From VXNE01 sp963665455 (lineage in GTDB: Bacteria > Pseudomonadota > Gammaproteobacteria > Pseudomonadales > Azotimanducaceae), in assembly GCA_963665455.1 (NCBI GenBank), contig OY762279.1, positions 2,914,001 to 2,978,000 of the forward strand: a DNA stretch of 64,000 nucleotides, given 5' to 3'. A program made the position numbers and the translations under genes. Under the pieces are notes generated by a model, which saw only the letters and a list, made by a program, of their open reading frames with translations, made no database searches and had not been told where the DNA came from. Of the stretch, positions 25,432 through 33,224 are shown piece by piece. How positions within the stretch are numbered: position 1 is the first letter of the stretch; each line of letters starts with the position of its first letter.

Positions 25432-27359
25432 TCCGCGAACCGGTCCGCGAGCACGGGTGCGACCGCGAGCACGTACTCGCCGTGGGGCGCAAGCGCGGCC
25501 TCGGGGACCGTCGCCGGCGCGCCGTCCAGATGCCGATCCAACTGGTCGGCGAGTTCCTTGAGGGCGGCGGACACCGTCGCGAGTTCCGCGATGGCGGGAT
25601 GGCTTGGGCCGAGCCGCCGCACACACGCATGTTGGCGTCGCCAATCGGCGGTCGCCTCGCGCAGCATGGGGACATCTCGCTCGTTCGCTAGATCGCGGGC
25701 GGCGAGGCTCTCGGGGGGAAGCAGATCGACCACGCGATTCAGGTCCGTCGCGGTGTCGTAGGGCCGCGACGCAACGTCCTCCTCCGTCCCGGCCGCACGT
25801 TGCGCCAGGGCGGTCGGGCCGAGGAGCCGGGCATACCACTTGACGGGCTCCAGCATGGCGAGGAGCGGCGCGAGGTCGGCGCGGTCGGCCAACGAGAGTC
25901 CCAGGCGCTCCAGGCCTTGGTCCGTCACGGCGTCGAGGTCCGTGGTTCCCGTGCGTTCGAGGACGACATGGCTCGCCGCGAGGCGCCGGTACATGTCGTC
26001 GACGTCGCGCACGGTGGCCTCCGACCAGAGGCGCTCCGCGATGGCGGGCAGGCGGCTCCACACCTTGAGCGGCAGTAGTGCGTCGGTGACGAGTTCCGTC
26101 CACATGCACGCCTCGCCGCCGAGCACGCGGCCGGGGCCGGCTGCGTCATTGGCCGTCGGGGGTTGCGATCCCCAAAAGCGATGTAGGGATTCGATGCCGG
26201 GGCGCACGTGGGCCAAGCGAGGGTCGGATGCGAGGTCCGGACCGGAACCCTGTTCGGGATCGGCCAGGTAGTGGAGGTCCGCCGGATACGCCAGATCTAG
26301 GTAGTAGGGGGCGGAGTGCACGGTGTCGAAGCCCGCCGCGATGGCGCGGTCTCGGGCGGCCGCGCCGCGCCACGACTGGATCGCCACGTCCCGGGAAAGC
26401 TCTGGATGCATGGCCTCGTCCCAAGCGATCGGCGCCTTGTTCAGATTCCGCAGCGCCGGCAGGAGTTGCGCGTTGAAGGGTGCCTGCACGGTCGCGGGGT
26501 CGGCGTCTGGGAGTTGCACCTCGTCCCCCCCGAAGTGCACGAAGCGGTCAGGGAACACTTCGGCGAGTTCGCCGAAGAGTGTCCGCACGGCACGCATCGC
26601 GGCCGGATCGTCCGGGTTTAGGGAGCACGCGTGGACGCCGAAGCGCGTGGCCGGGGCGGCGACGGGGGCGCCGAGCCCCCACTCGGGATGCGCCGCGAGC
26701 CAGCTCGCGACGTGGCCGGGCACGTCGAGTTCGGGCACGACGCGGATGCCCCGGTCCGCCGCCGCTCGCACCAACGCATCGAGTTCGTCTACGCCGTACG
26801 CCGCCCGAGCGTCGGCGAGTTCGGGATGGGCGCGGGACCGAAAGCGGAAGGCCTGATCGTCCGAAAGGTGCAGGTGCAGCACGTTGAGCTTGAAGAGCGC
26901 CATGGCGTCCAGGGTGTCCATCAGCGTCTCGGTGCGGATGAAGTGCCGGGCGGTGTCGATCATGAGCCCCCGCCAGGGGAACCGGGGTACGTCGTCGATG
27001 GCGAGGCACGGGAGATGCGGGCCATCCGGGCCGCGTTGCGCGAGTTGGACGAGGGTGGTGAAGGCGCGCAACACGCCCCACTCGGCCGCCGCTTCGACCT
27101 CCACTCCGTGCGGTGCGATGGTCAGCCGGTAGCCTTCGTCGTCGTCGAGCGCCGGGAACTCGGCGGCCGGCGTGCAGGAAACCGCGACGGGGCAACCGCG
27201 GTCCGGAGTGCCGGTGATTCCCGCGGCTTGGGCCCGGAGCCGCCCGGCCGCGCGACGGAGCCGGGGCGTTGTCGTGCCGCCGAACCGCCAGCCGTCGCTA
27301 GCTAATGGCAGCCGGCCGTTTCCGGCCTCGATGCGCCTTGGCCACGGCATCGTCTCCAT
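25428..27359 (-). CDS. GH20 beta-N-acetylhexosaminidase
   Basis: 643 residues. The N-terminal GH20b-like domain is followed by the catalytic TIM barrel: WRGLMIDTARHFI, NVLHLHLSDDQAFR, and the catalytic Asp-Glu pair D279-E280 in HFGGDEV, which supports substrate-assisted catalysis via the 2-acetamido group. It removes terminal GlcNAc or GalNAc from chito-oligosaccharides or glycans. No signal peptide is evident, so oligosaccharides are probably imported first. The start is uncertain: ATG at 27359 or 27350. It is translationally coupled to the downstream kinase. Confidence 0.9.
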   Translation of the reverse strand: METMPWPRRIEAGNGRLPLASDGWRFGGTTTPRLRRAAGRLRAQAAGITGTPDRGCPVAVSCTPAAEFPALDDDEGYRLTIAPHGVEVEAAAEWGVLRAFTTLVQLAQRGPDGPHLPCLAIDDVPRFPWRGLMIDTARHFIRTETLMDTLDAMALFKLNVLHLHLSDDQAFRFRSRAHPELADARAAYGVDELDALVRAAADRGIRVVPELDVPGHVASWLAAHPEWGLGAPVAAPATRFGVHACSLNPDDPAAMRAVRTLFGELAEVFPDRFVHFGGDEVQLPDADPATVQAPFNAQLLPALRNLNKAPIAWDEAMHPELSRDVAIQSWRGAAARDRAIAAGFDTVHSAPYYLDLAYPADLHYLADPEQGSGPDLASDPRLAHVRPGIESLHRFWGSQPPTANDAAGPGRVLGGEACMWTELVTDALLPLKVWSRLPAIAERLWSEATVRDVDDMYRRLAASHVVLERTGTTDLDAVTDQGLERLGLSLADRADLAPLLAMLEPVKWYARLLGPTALAQRAAGTEEDVASRPYDTATDLNRVVDLLPPESLAARDLANERDVPMLREATADWRRQHACVRRLGPSHPAIAELATVSAALKELADQLDRHLDGAPATVPEAALAPHGEYVLAVAPVLADRFAE

Positions 27360-27391
27360 GGGGATTGGGACTCTGTAGAAGCCCACAAGCC

Positions 27392-27421
27392 TTGTCAAAC
27401 GGCCTCCCTACCGGCCACTAT
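27392..27421 (+). promoter_or_regulatory. Candidate sigma70-type promoter for the SIS-domain gene
   Basis: TTGTCA (27392-27397, 5 of 6 to consensus) is followed after 18 bases by CACTAT (27416-27421, 3 of 6). A transcript would start about 20 bases before the TTG start codon at 27449, which itself has a GAGGA ribosome-binding motif. Position fits, but the -10 match is weak. Confidence 0.35.
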
Positions 27422-27448
27422 CGTGGACCTTCATAACGAGGACGTGCG

Positions 27449-28042
27449 TTGGAGATCAAGGAACGAATGCAGGCGGTGATCGCGGCCGAGGCGCTGGCGA
27501 TCTCCCGCATCGAGGTGACCGACGACTACGTGGCGGCGGTGGACATGCTGGAGGGATGCCGGGGCAAGGTGATCGCCACGGGCATCGGCAAGGCGGGGCA
27601 CATCGCCCGGAAGTTCGCGGCGACGCTCTGCTCGACGGCGACGCCGGCGGTGTTCGTGCATCCCGCGGAGGCGGCGCACGGCGACCTCGGCCTGGTCGGG
27701 CGCAACGACGTCATGATCGCGTTCTCGACGAGCGGCAAGTCCAAGGAGGTGTTGGAGATTCTCGAGTTATCGCGCCATCTGGGCGTGACGGGGATCATCG
27801 GGGTGACGTCGCACCCGGACTCGGATCTCAGGAGCCTGTCCGATCTGGTGCTCGACATGGGGCTGATCGACGAAGCCTGCCCCCTCGACCTCACGCCGAG
27901 TTCGTCGATCGCGGTGATGCTGGCGATCAGCGACGCCGTGGCGCTAGCATTGATGGAGAAGAAGGGCGTCACCCGCCGCGACTGGGGCATGCGGCACCAC
28001 GGTGGCTATCTGGGACGCGCCGCACGGACGGACAACATGTGA
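27449..28042 (+). CDS. SIS-domain sugar-phosphate isomerase, KpsF/GutQ type without CBS domains
   Basis: 197 residues consisting of a single SIS fold: GIGKAGHIARKFAATLCSTA, VHPAEAAHGDLGLV, AFSTSGKSKEVLE, EACPLDLTPSSS, HHGGYLG. These match the D-arabinose-5-phosphate isomerase family (KdsD/KpsF/GutQ), which interconverts ribulose 5-phosphate and arabinose 5-phosphate. Typical members are ~320 residues with two C-terminal CBS domains, and this one stops after SIS. The TTG start is supported by GAGGA at about 6 bases; an internal ATG at 27467 is the alternative. It is divergent from the hexosaminidase operon, so another phosphosugar substrate is possible. Confidence 0.78.
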   Translation: MEIKERMQAVIAAEALAISRIEVTDDYVAAVDMLEGCRGKVIATGIGKAGHIARKFAATLCSTATPAVFVHPAEAAHGDLGLVGRNDVMIAFSTSGKSKEVLEILELSRHLGVTGIIGVTSHPDSDLRSLSDLVLDMGLIDEACPLDLTPSSSIAVMLAISDAVALALMEKKGVTRRDWGMRHHGGYLGRAARTDNM

Positions 28043-28068
28043 CGGGTTCCGCCCCAACGGCGCGGATC

Positions 28069-29445
28069 TTATGGCTCCGACTCCCGGAGCACCACGTCCA
28101 GGATGCGCTCGGCGTCCCGCCAGCCCCGTTCGTCCTGGAGCTCCCGGCACCGTGCGAGCAGTGGGCCGAAACTCGGTCCGGGCGTGAGCCCCCGGGCGAT
28201 GAGGTGCCGTCCCTGCACCGCGTCCCGAGGCGCCTCCTCGACCACTTCGAGTTCGCCCGCCCGGGCGAGGAACCGGTCGCCCGCGGCGAAGTTTCGTGCC
28301 AGCGCGTCGGCGGTGGTGCGCCCGAAGTGATCCGCCCGGGCCACCCGGGCGAGGAGTTCCATCGTGACCCCGGACGCCGCGAGTTGGCGGGCTAGGCGGC
28401 GATAGGCCCGGGCCTTGGCGCCGTCCTTGTCGAAGAGTGCGGGGGCGAGGTGGTGCTCCACGAGGGCGCACGTGCGCTCGACGAGTTCGTGGGGGGCGCG
28501 CATGCGTTCGAGCAGGGCGCGGGTCGGCGCGATGCCAGCCTTGGAGTGCGAGGGGGAGCGGACACGTCCTCCGCGCATGACGGTCGTGCCCGGCTTGCCA
28601 AGGTCGTGACACAGCGCGCCGAACATCAGGGCCGCGTCGTCACCATCTCCCCGGCGAAGCTTGGCGGCCTCGTCGATCACCATCAGGTTGTGGGTCCACA
28701 CGTCGCCCTCGGGATGCCAGGTAGGATCCTGGGGCACGCCGATGAGCGCTTCGAGTTCCGGGAAGTGCCGCAGCAGGCCGGATTCGCGCAGGAAGGCGAA
28801 GCCGAGCGAGGGCCGCACGCCCTTCAGCAACAGCTTGCGGAACTCTTCCAGGATGCGTTCGGGGGAGATCTCCGCCAAGTCCAGTTCGCGGCAGAGCCCG
28901 AGCAGCTCGTCGTCCGCCCGCATCAGGAGGCGCGCGCTGAACTGGGCGACGCGCAGGCCGCGCAACGGGTCCTCGGGGAACGTCGCCGCGTCGACGGCGC
29001 GTAGTGTCTTGCGTTCCAGATCGGCGCGCCCGCCGTGGGGGTCCAGAATCTCTTGGGTGCGTAGATCGAGACCCATGCTGTTGATAGTCAGGTCGCGCCG
29101 CCGCGCTGCGGTCGCGAAGTCGAGGGTCGGATCGACGTCGACGTCGAAGCCCCGGTGTCCGGGGCCGACCTTGCTGTCCCGGCGGGGTAGCGAGAAATCG
29201 ACATCGAGTTCGGCCAGCCGTAGCACGCCGAACGCCCGGCCGACGGCGATGACTCGTCCGAACCGCGCGAGCACCGCCTGCAGCGCGTCGAGGTCGAGCC
29301 CGAACACCTCGACGTCGCAGTCCTTCGATTCGTGCCCGAGGAGGCGGTCGCGCACGTAACCGCCAACGGCGACGCTACGGCCACCGCACGCGTCGATGGC
29401 ACATGCGATATCGAGAATGGGGCGCTGAAGCGCGTCCGTGTCCAA
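28069..29445 (-). CDS. CCA-adding/poly(A)-polymerase-like tRNA nucleotidyltransferase with HD domain
   Basis: 458 residues. Class II nucleotidyltransferase head: GGYVRD at 28-33 and the metal-binding DCDVEV (D42, D44), RRRDLTINSM, and the neck motif DPLRGLRVAQFSARL. It is followed by a C-terminal HD domain (WTHNLMVID, ALCHDLGKP, VEHHLAP), as in the bacterial multifunctional CCA protein. It adds or repairs the 3'-CCA of tRNA, and the HD part may have phosphatase or phosphodiesterase activity. It starts 4 bases after the NYN gene stop, probably in one operon. Confidence 0.88.
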   Translation of the reverse strand: MDTDALQRPILDIACAIDACGGRSVAVGGYVRDRLLGHESKDCDVEVFGLDLDALQAVLARFGRVIAVGRAFGVLRLAELDVDFSLPRRDSKVGPGHRGFDVDVDPTLDFATAARRRDLTINSMGLDLRTQEILDPHGGRADLERKTLRAVDAATFPEDPLRGLRVAQFSARLLMRADDELLGLCRELDLAEISPERILEEFRKLLLKGVRPSLGFAFLRESGLLRHFPELEALIGVPQDPTWHPEGDVWTHNLMVIDEAAKLRRGDGDDAALMFGALCHDLGKPGTTVMRGGRVRSPSHSKAGIAPTRALLERMRAPHELVERTCALVEHHLAPALFDKDGAKARAYRRLARQLAASGVTMELLARVARADHFGRTTADALARNFAAGDRFLARAGELEVVEEAPRDAVQGRHLIARGLTPGPSFGPLLARCRELQDERGWRDAERILDVVLRESEP

Positions 29446-29449
29446 TCTA

Positions 29450-30088
29450 CTACGGCGGCTCCGGTGCGAAGTGCCGGCGCGTCAGGTCGAGTGCCTCCGC
29501 GTCCCGCGCTTGCGCCAGTTCGAAGCCGGGGCGTGATGGTTCCATGAACGTGATCGACTGATAGAAGTCGTCCAGGGCCACGAAACGACCGTTCGCTTCG
29601 GCCCAGCGTCGCATGCGCTGGTTCGTGGTGTCGGCCCAAGAGAGAATCTCCACGCGCCAACCCCGGTTGTGCATGCGCTCCAGGGTTCTGTGGAAACCGG
29701 CCCCCTCCACGTACCCCGCACCATCTCCGGTTAGCAGCACGACGACGCCCGGATCGCCGTTGTAGTCGAGGGCGTCCTCCAACATGCGCAGTTGGAGGAT
29801 CTTGTCCGGCATTTCCTGCTCGCCGCGCTCCGGGCTACCCCGGTCGAACAACTGCACTTCGACGCCGCGATTCTCCATGCGGTTCCACAATTGCCGCATT
29901 TCTGGCGGAACGGATCCGGCGGCCAGGGCTTTTTCCACGGGGCGGTCGGCGTGGGCGAGCCGCAGCAGGTTCTCGAAGTGTATGCGCACCCGGTAGCGGG
30001 CTCCGGGCCCCTCGGCACGTTCCTCGGCTTGGCGCTGGGCCTCGTGGAAGATGTTCGAGTTGTCCCAGTAGATGAACACGTTGTCCAT
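29450..30088 (-). CDS. NYN-domain (PIN-like) ribonuclease candidate
   Basis: 212 residues. It opens with MDNVFIYWDNSN, whose acidic Asp followed by N/S is the hallmark first motif of NYN/LabA-like nucleases. A second acidic motif is VVVLLTGDGAGYVEG, where most NYN proteins have SGDxD. These PIN-like proteins are predicted Mg-dependent RNases. It lies between a TPP enzyme and the CCA enzyme, and proximity to tRNA 3'-end repair hints at RNA metabolism. That is inference only. Confidence 0.78.
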   Translation of the reverse strand: MDNVFIYWDNSNIFHEAQRQAEERAEGPGARYRVRIHFENLLRLAHADRPVEKALAAGSVPPEMRQLWNRMENRGVEVQLFDRGSPERGEQEMPDKILQLRMLEDALDYNGDPGVVVLLTGDGAGYVEGAGFHRTLERMHNRGWRVEILSWADTTNQRMRRWAEANGRFVALDDFYQSITFMEPSRPGFELAQARDAEALDLTRRHFAPEPP

Positions 30089-30108
30089 GGGCGGGCTCCG
30101 ATCTGCGC

Positions 30109-31770
30109 CTACGCCGGCGTCAACAACCCCGGATATGTCGAGAACCGCGTCTCCTGCCGAGTCGCGATCTCGATCATGGCGACCTTGCCCTCGGCGTTGG
30201 CGCGCATCGCGGACTTCAGCGCGGGGCCGATGCGCTGCGGATCGTTGATGCGGATGGAGCGGGCGCCGAGGGCCTTGGCGACCCCGGCGTAGTCCCCGGA
30301 CTGGTTGCCGACGCCGTAGCGCTCCATGGCCACCGGCATCTTCTCGTCGTAGCCGCCCATGGTGCGGTTGTTGATCACGACGGTGGTGATCGGGATGTCG
30401 GCGCGGACCGCGGTTTCGAGTTCCATGCCCGTGTGCCCGAAGGCTAGGTCGCCCATGAAGTTCAGGCAGAAGCGGTCCGGGTGGGCCATCTTGGCACCAA
30501 TGGCCAGCGGAATGCCGTAGCCGAGGTGGGTCGTCTTGCCCCACCCGATGTAGCCGCCGGGCGCGCTGGCGCGGTAGAAGGGCATGATCTGGTCGCGCGG
30601 GTTGCCGGCGTCGTGGGTGAGGACGCTCTTCGCGTGGTCGACGTGCCCGTTGATCTCCCGGATGACGCGGTAGGGATTGATCGGCGTCTCGTCGGAATCG
30701 AGCAGGGGCGCCCACTCCGCCAGCCACTCGCGGTGGGTGTCGGCGATTTGCTCGACCGTCCGGTTGTCCTCCGGGCAGCCGTGCTCGCCGACCCGGGCCT
30801 TGAGCTCGTCGATCATGGCCTCGAGGGTGAGCTTGGCGTCGCCGACGAGTCCGAGGTCCGCGGCGTAGTCCTTGTTGATGTCCTCCGCGGACGCGTTGGA
30901 GTGGATCAGGAACTTGCCGTCGGGGATCGGTAGGCCGAACACGGTGCGGGTCAGCCCGGAACCGATCGCGAACACCGTGTCCGCGGCCCCGAGCCACTTG
31001 AACACCGCCTTCGGCGCCGTGCGGTTGGCGGAGCCGAGGGCGAGGGGATGGTCGTCGGGGAAGGCGCTCTTGCCCTGCATGGTGGTGATGACCGGAATCC
31101 GCGCCAACTCGGCGAACATCCTGAGTTCGGCGCAGGCGTCGGCGTACAACACGCCCTGTCCGGCCCAGATGACGGGCCGGCGGGCCGCGAGCAACGCGCC
31201 CACGGCGTCCTTGATGTCGCCGCGTCCGGGCACGGAGCGCATCGTGGTCGATGGCCGGTAGCGTTCGGCGGTGCCGGCCGGCACGTCCTTGCCGAGGACG
31301 TCGCCGTGCATTTCCACCACGACCGGTCCGGGGCGACCCTGCCGCGCGGTGTGGAAGGCGCGCCGAATCTGCGTGCCGACCCGGTCGATGCGGTCGATGG
31401 AGAGCGCGAGCTTCGTGATGGACGCGTAGCTCTTCGTGGCGGAGAAGTTCGGCTGCACGTCGTAGCTGCCGACGCCGCTGCCCCCCGGCAGGAAGACCAG
31501 GGGCACCGCTTCGCCCCAGGCCTGCGCGATGCCGCCGAAGGAATTCTCCACGCCGGGCCCGGACTGGGAGGCGAACACGCCGACGGGCTGCCCGCGCGTC
31601 TGGCGGCTATAGCCGTCCGCCGCGTTGATGGCGCCGCGCTCCTGCCGGAACACGAGGGGCCGTATCCCGACGCGGGCGACGGCCTCGATCAGGGGATTTG
31701 CGGGAAAGCACGGCATCCAGGTGACGCCTTCGGCCTTCATGCAGTGCGCGATCAGTTCGTAACCATTCAT
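30109..31770 (-). CDS. Thiamine-pyrophosphate-dependent enzyme, acetolactate synthase-like
   Basis: 553 residues with three TPP-family domains. The N-terminal Pyr domain includes the conserved Glu in FRQERGAINAADGYSR. The central domain reads RRPVIWAGQGVLYADA. The C-terminal PP domain has the TPP motif GDLAFGHTGMELETAVR...TTVVINN. The family covers acetolactate synthase, benzoylformate and oxalyl-CoA decarboxylases and similar enzymes. The lack of an adjacent regulatory subunit and the divergent active-site context argue against a biosynthetic IlvB. An excellent GGAGGG ribosome-binding site precedes the ATG. Confidence 0.82.
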   Translation of the reverse strand: MNGYELIAHCMKAEGVTWMPCFPANPLIEAVARVGIRPLVFRQERGAINAADGYSRQTRGQPVGVFASQSGPGVENSFGGIAQAWGEAVPLVFLPGGSGVGSYDVQPNFSATKSYASITKLALSIDRIDRVGTQIRRAFHTARQGRPGPVVVEMHGDVLGKDVPAGTAERYRPSTTMRSVPGRGDIKDAVGALLAARRPVIWAGQGVLYADACAELRMFAELARIPVITTMQGKSAFPDDHPLALGSANRTAPKAVFKWLGAADTVFAIGSGLTRTVFGLPIPDGKFLIHSNASAEDINKDYAADLGLVGDAKLTLEAMIDELKARVGEHGCPEDNRTVEQIADTHREWLAEWAPLLDSDETPINPYRVIREINGHVDHAKSVLTHDAGNPRDQIMPFYRASAPGGYIGWGKTTHLGYGIPLAIGAKMAHPDRFCLNFMGDLAFGHTGMELETAVRADIPITTVVINNRTMGGYDEKMPVAMERYGVGNQSGDYAGVAKALGARSIRINDPQRIGPALKSAMRANAEGKVAMIEIATRQETRFSTYPGLLTPA

Positions 31771-31853
31771 GGGGTTCCCTCCGGGGCTGGCTCGAACGGG
31801 AGAGTGTATAGGATGCGGCGCGCTCGCACGGGTGGTGCGAGCAGTACGTGGTG

Positions 31854-32216
31854 CTATTCCGGTGTCAGGATCAGAACGGACACGTTTCCCCCCTTCTCGG
31901 CGGGTGCGGAGAACCCGTACCGCGCATAGAAGGGCACGTCCGCGGGCGCCTCGATCTCGCGCGCGCCCTGGCTTTCGGCGGTGCCGATGGCGTGCCCGAG
32001 AAGCCAGCGCCCCAGGCCGTTGCCCCGGTGGGCGGCGTCCACCCACAGGGCCTTGACGCGGAAGCGGAGCGCCGAGGTCCGTTCGATCTCGTAGGCGCCG
32101 ATGACGACATCGTCGAGCTTCGCGACCCGCGTCCAGGCAGGATCCGGGTCCGGCCAGGGCGTCTCGCCGGGGTACGGCCGGAAGATGCGGGCGTCTCGAG
32201 GCGTGAAGCTCACCAT
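31854..32216 (-). CDS. GNAT-family N-acetyltransferase
   Basis: 120 residues. The acetyl-CoA-binding motif A of the GNAT fold is visible as LRFRVKALWVDAAHRGNGLG, containing R-G-N-G-L-G, followed by a helix with HAIGTAESQGAREIE and a terminal PFYARYGFS segment. The acceptor is unknown. The first 7 bases overlap the end of the upstream DUF427 gene, indicating an operon. Confidence 0.8.
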   Translation of the reverse strand: MVSFTPRDARIFRPYPGETPWPDPDPAWTRVAKLDDVVIGAYEIERTSALRFRVKALWVDAAHRGNGLGRWLLGHAIGTAESQGAREIEAPADVPFYARYGFSAPAEKGGNVSVLILTPE

Positions 32217-32752
32217 GCCGCCGAGCCCGCCTCGCCCTTGACCGGCCCCACGATCTCGTCGGTGAGCCAGCCGCCGTAGTAGCCGCCGGGTTGCGGACGC
32301 ACGGCCTCGCCGTCCACGGTGCAGCGCACCCGCCCCGGGTAGAAGGAGAAGTACCCCGCGATCGCGTCGAACTCCGGGAAGGTGTCGAAGTAGGCCCAAG
32401 CGACGCCGCCGTGGTCCGCGAGGTCGAATTCCCGGGCAACGCCCTTCCACTCGCAAAGGGTCGTGCGCGTGGCCGCCTGCAATAGCGTGGCGTCCACGTC
32501 CCGCGGGGGAACATAGAACGTCGGTGGCGAGGCCGTCTCGAGGATCCGCACCGTCTCGGTGGAGTCGGCGAGAACATGTTGCCCGTGCGTCACGCGGACC
32601 CGGCGCGCATCCGCCGCGAGCTGCGGTGGGCGCGGATAGTCCCAGACGGATTCCTGCCCCGGCCTTGGCGCATCGGCGAAGGAGGGACGCCCGAGCCCAC
32701 GGAACCGCCACTTCGCGCGGGCGGCGAGGACGGCGCCGGTTACCTGCGCCAT
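32210..32752 (-). CDS. DUF427 domain protein
   Basis: 180 residues. The DUF427 pattern is clear: RVRVTHGQHVLADSTETVRILETASPPTFYVPPRDV, CEWKGVAREFDL, AYFDTFPEFDAIAGYFSFYPGRV, CTVDGEAVRPQPGGYYGGW. The family is small, soluble and widespread, and its function is not established to my knowledge. The ATG at 32752 follows GGAGG by 8 bases, better than the GTG at 32767. The start overlaps the upstream gene by 13 bases and the end overlaps the GNAT gene by 7. Confidence 0.82.
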   Translation of the reverse strand: MAQVTGAVLAARAKWRFRGLGRPSFADAPRPGQESVWDYPRPPQLAADARRVRVTHGQHVLADSTETVRILETASPPTFYVPPRDVDATLLQAATRTTLCEWKGVAREFDLADHGGVAWAYFDTFPEFDAIAGYFSFYPGRVRCTVDGEAVRPQPGGYYGGWLTDEIVGPVKGEAGSAAW

Positions 32753-33222
32753 TTCCACGGCCTCCACTCGAACTTCTGTTTCGGGCGCGGGCGCCGGAAC
32801 CGACCCACGGGGCCCCGCCGTCCGGCGGCGGGACCCAGGTAGCGCGCCGTGAGCCAGGGTGCCACTTGGTCATAATGGCTCCACTTGTCCTCCACCGGAT
32901 GCGGCAGTTCGGTGCGGGCGAACGCCTCGAACGCCGCGTAGTGGCTCCGTGCGAACTCGATGCCGGCGGGGGAGAGGACGCGGTCGTCGAGCACGCCGCC
33001 GCAGGCGGCAACGAGGAACTCGCCGCCGCCGATCTCGCGCACCTTGAGGCGGACCACGGCCCGGGCCTCGTCGCGGGACACCGCTTCGCTGATGAGCCCT
33101 AGATTGACGCACCAAGCGAGGAAGAGCCCCGGAACCGCGGCCGCGCGCTCGATGGAACCGGCCTCGGCGACCCGGCGGCCGATGTCGTCGATGATCGGAT
33201 TGGATCCTGCGGGCGCGACCAC
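32740..33222 (-). CDS. Conserved protein of unknown function
   Basis: 160 residues. Recognisable blocks are NPIIDDIGRRVAEAG, PGLFLAWCVNLGLIS, EARAVVRLKVREIGGGEFLVAACGG and VEDKWSHYDQVAPWLTARYLG. They recur in an uncharacterised bacterial family often reported as hypothetical. The C-terminus is basic and Trp/Arg-rich (RRPRPKQKFEWRPWKW). No catalytic motif is identifiable. It starts 2 bases after the trans-sulfuration gene stop and overlaps DUF427, placing it in the same transcription unit. Confidence 0.6.
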   Translation of the reverse strand: MVAPAGSNPIIDDIGRRVAEAGSIERAAAVPGLFLAWCVNLGLISEAVSRDEARAVVRLKVREIGGGEFLVAACGGVLDDRVLSPAGIEFARSHYAAFEAFARTELPHPVEDKWSHYDQVAPWLTARYLGPAAGRRGPVGRFRRPRPKQKFEWRPWKWRR

Positions 33223-33224
33223 GG

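Noticed and set aside
24472..26109. A 545-codon frame that would fuse an N-terminal extension to the sugar kinase
   Set aside because: The first ~225 codons are the wrong-frame reading of the GH20 gene. The kinase has its own ATG at 25431 overlapping the GH20 stop.
30109..32577. Upstream extension of the TPP enzyme frame through the GNAT and DUF427 genes
   Set aside because: The ATG at 31770 has an excellent ribosome-binding site and matches the family start; upstream residues are Arg-rich shadow.
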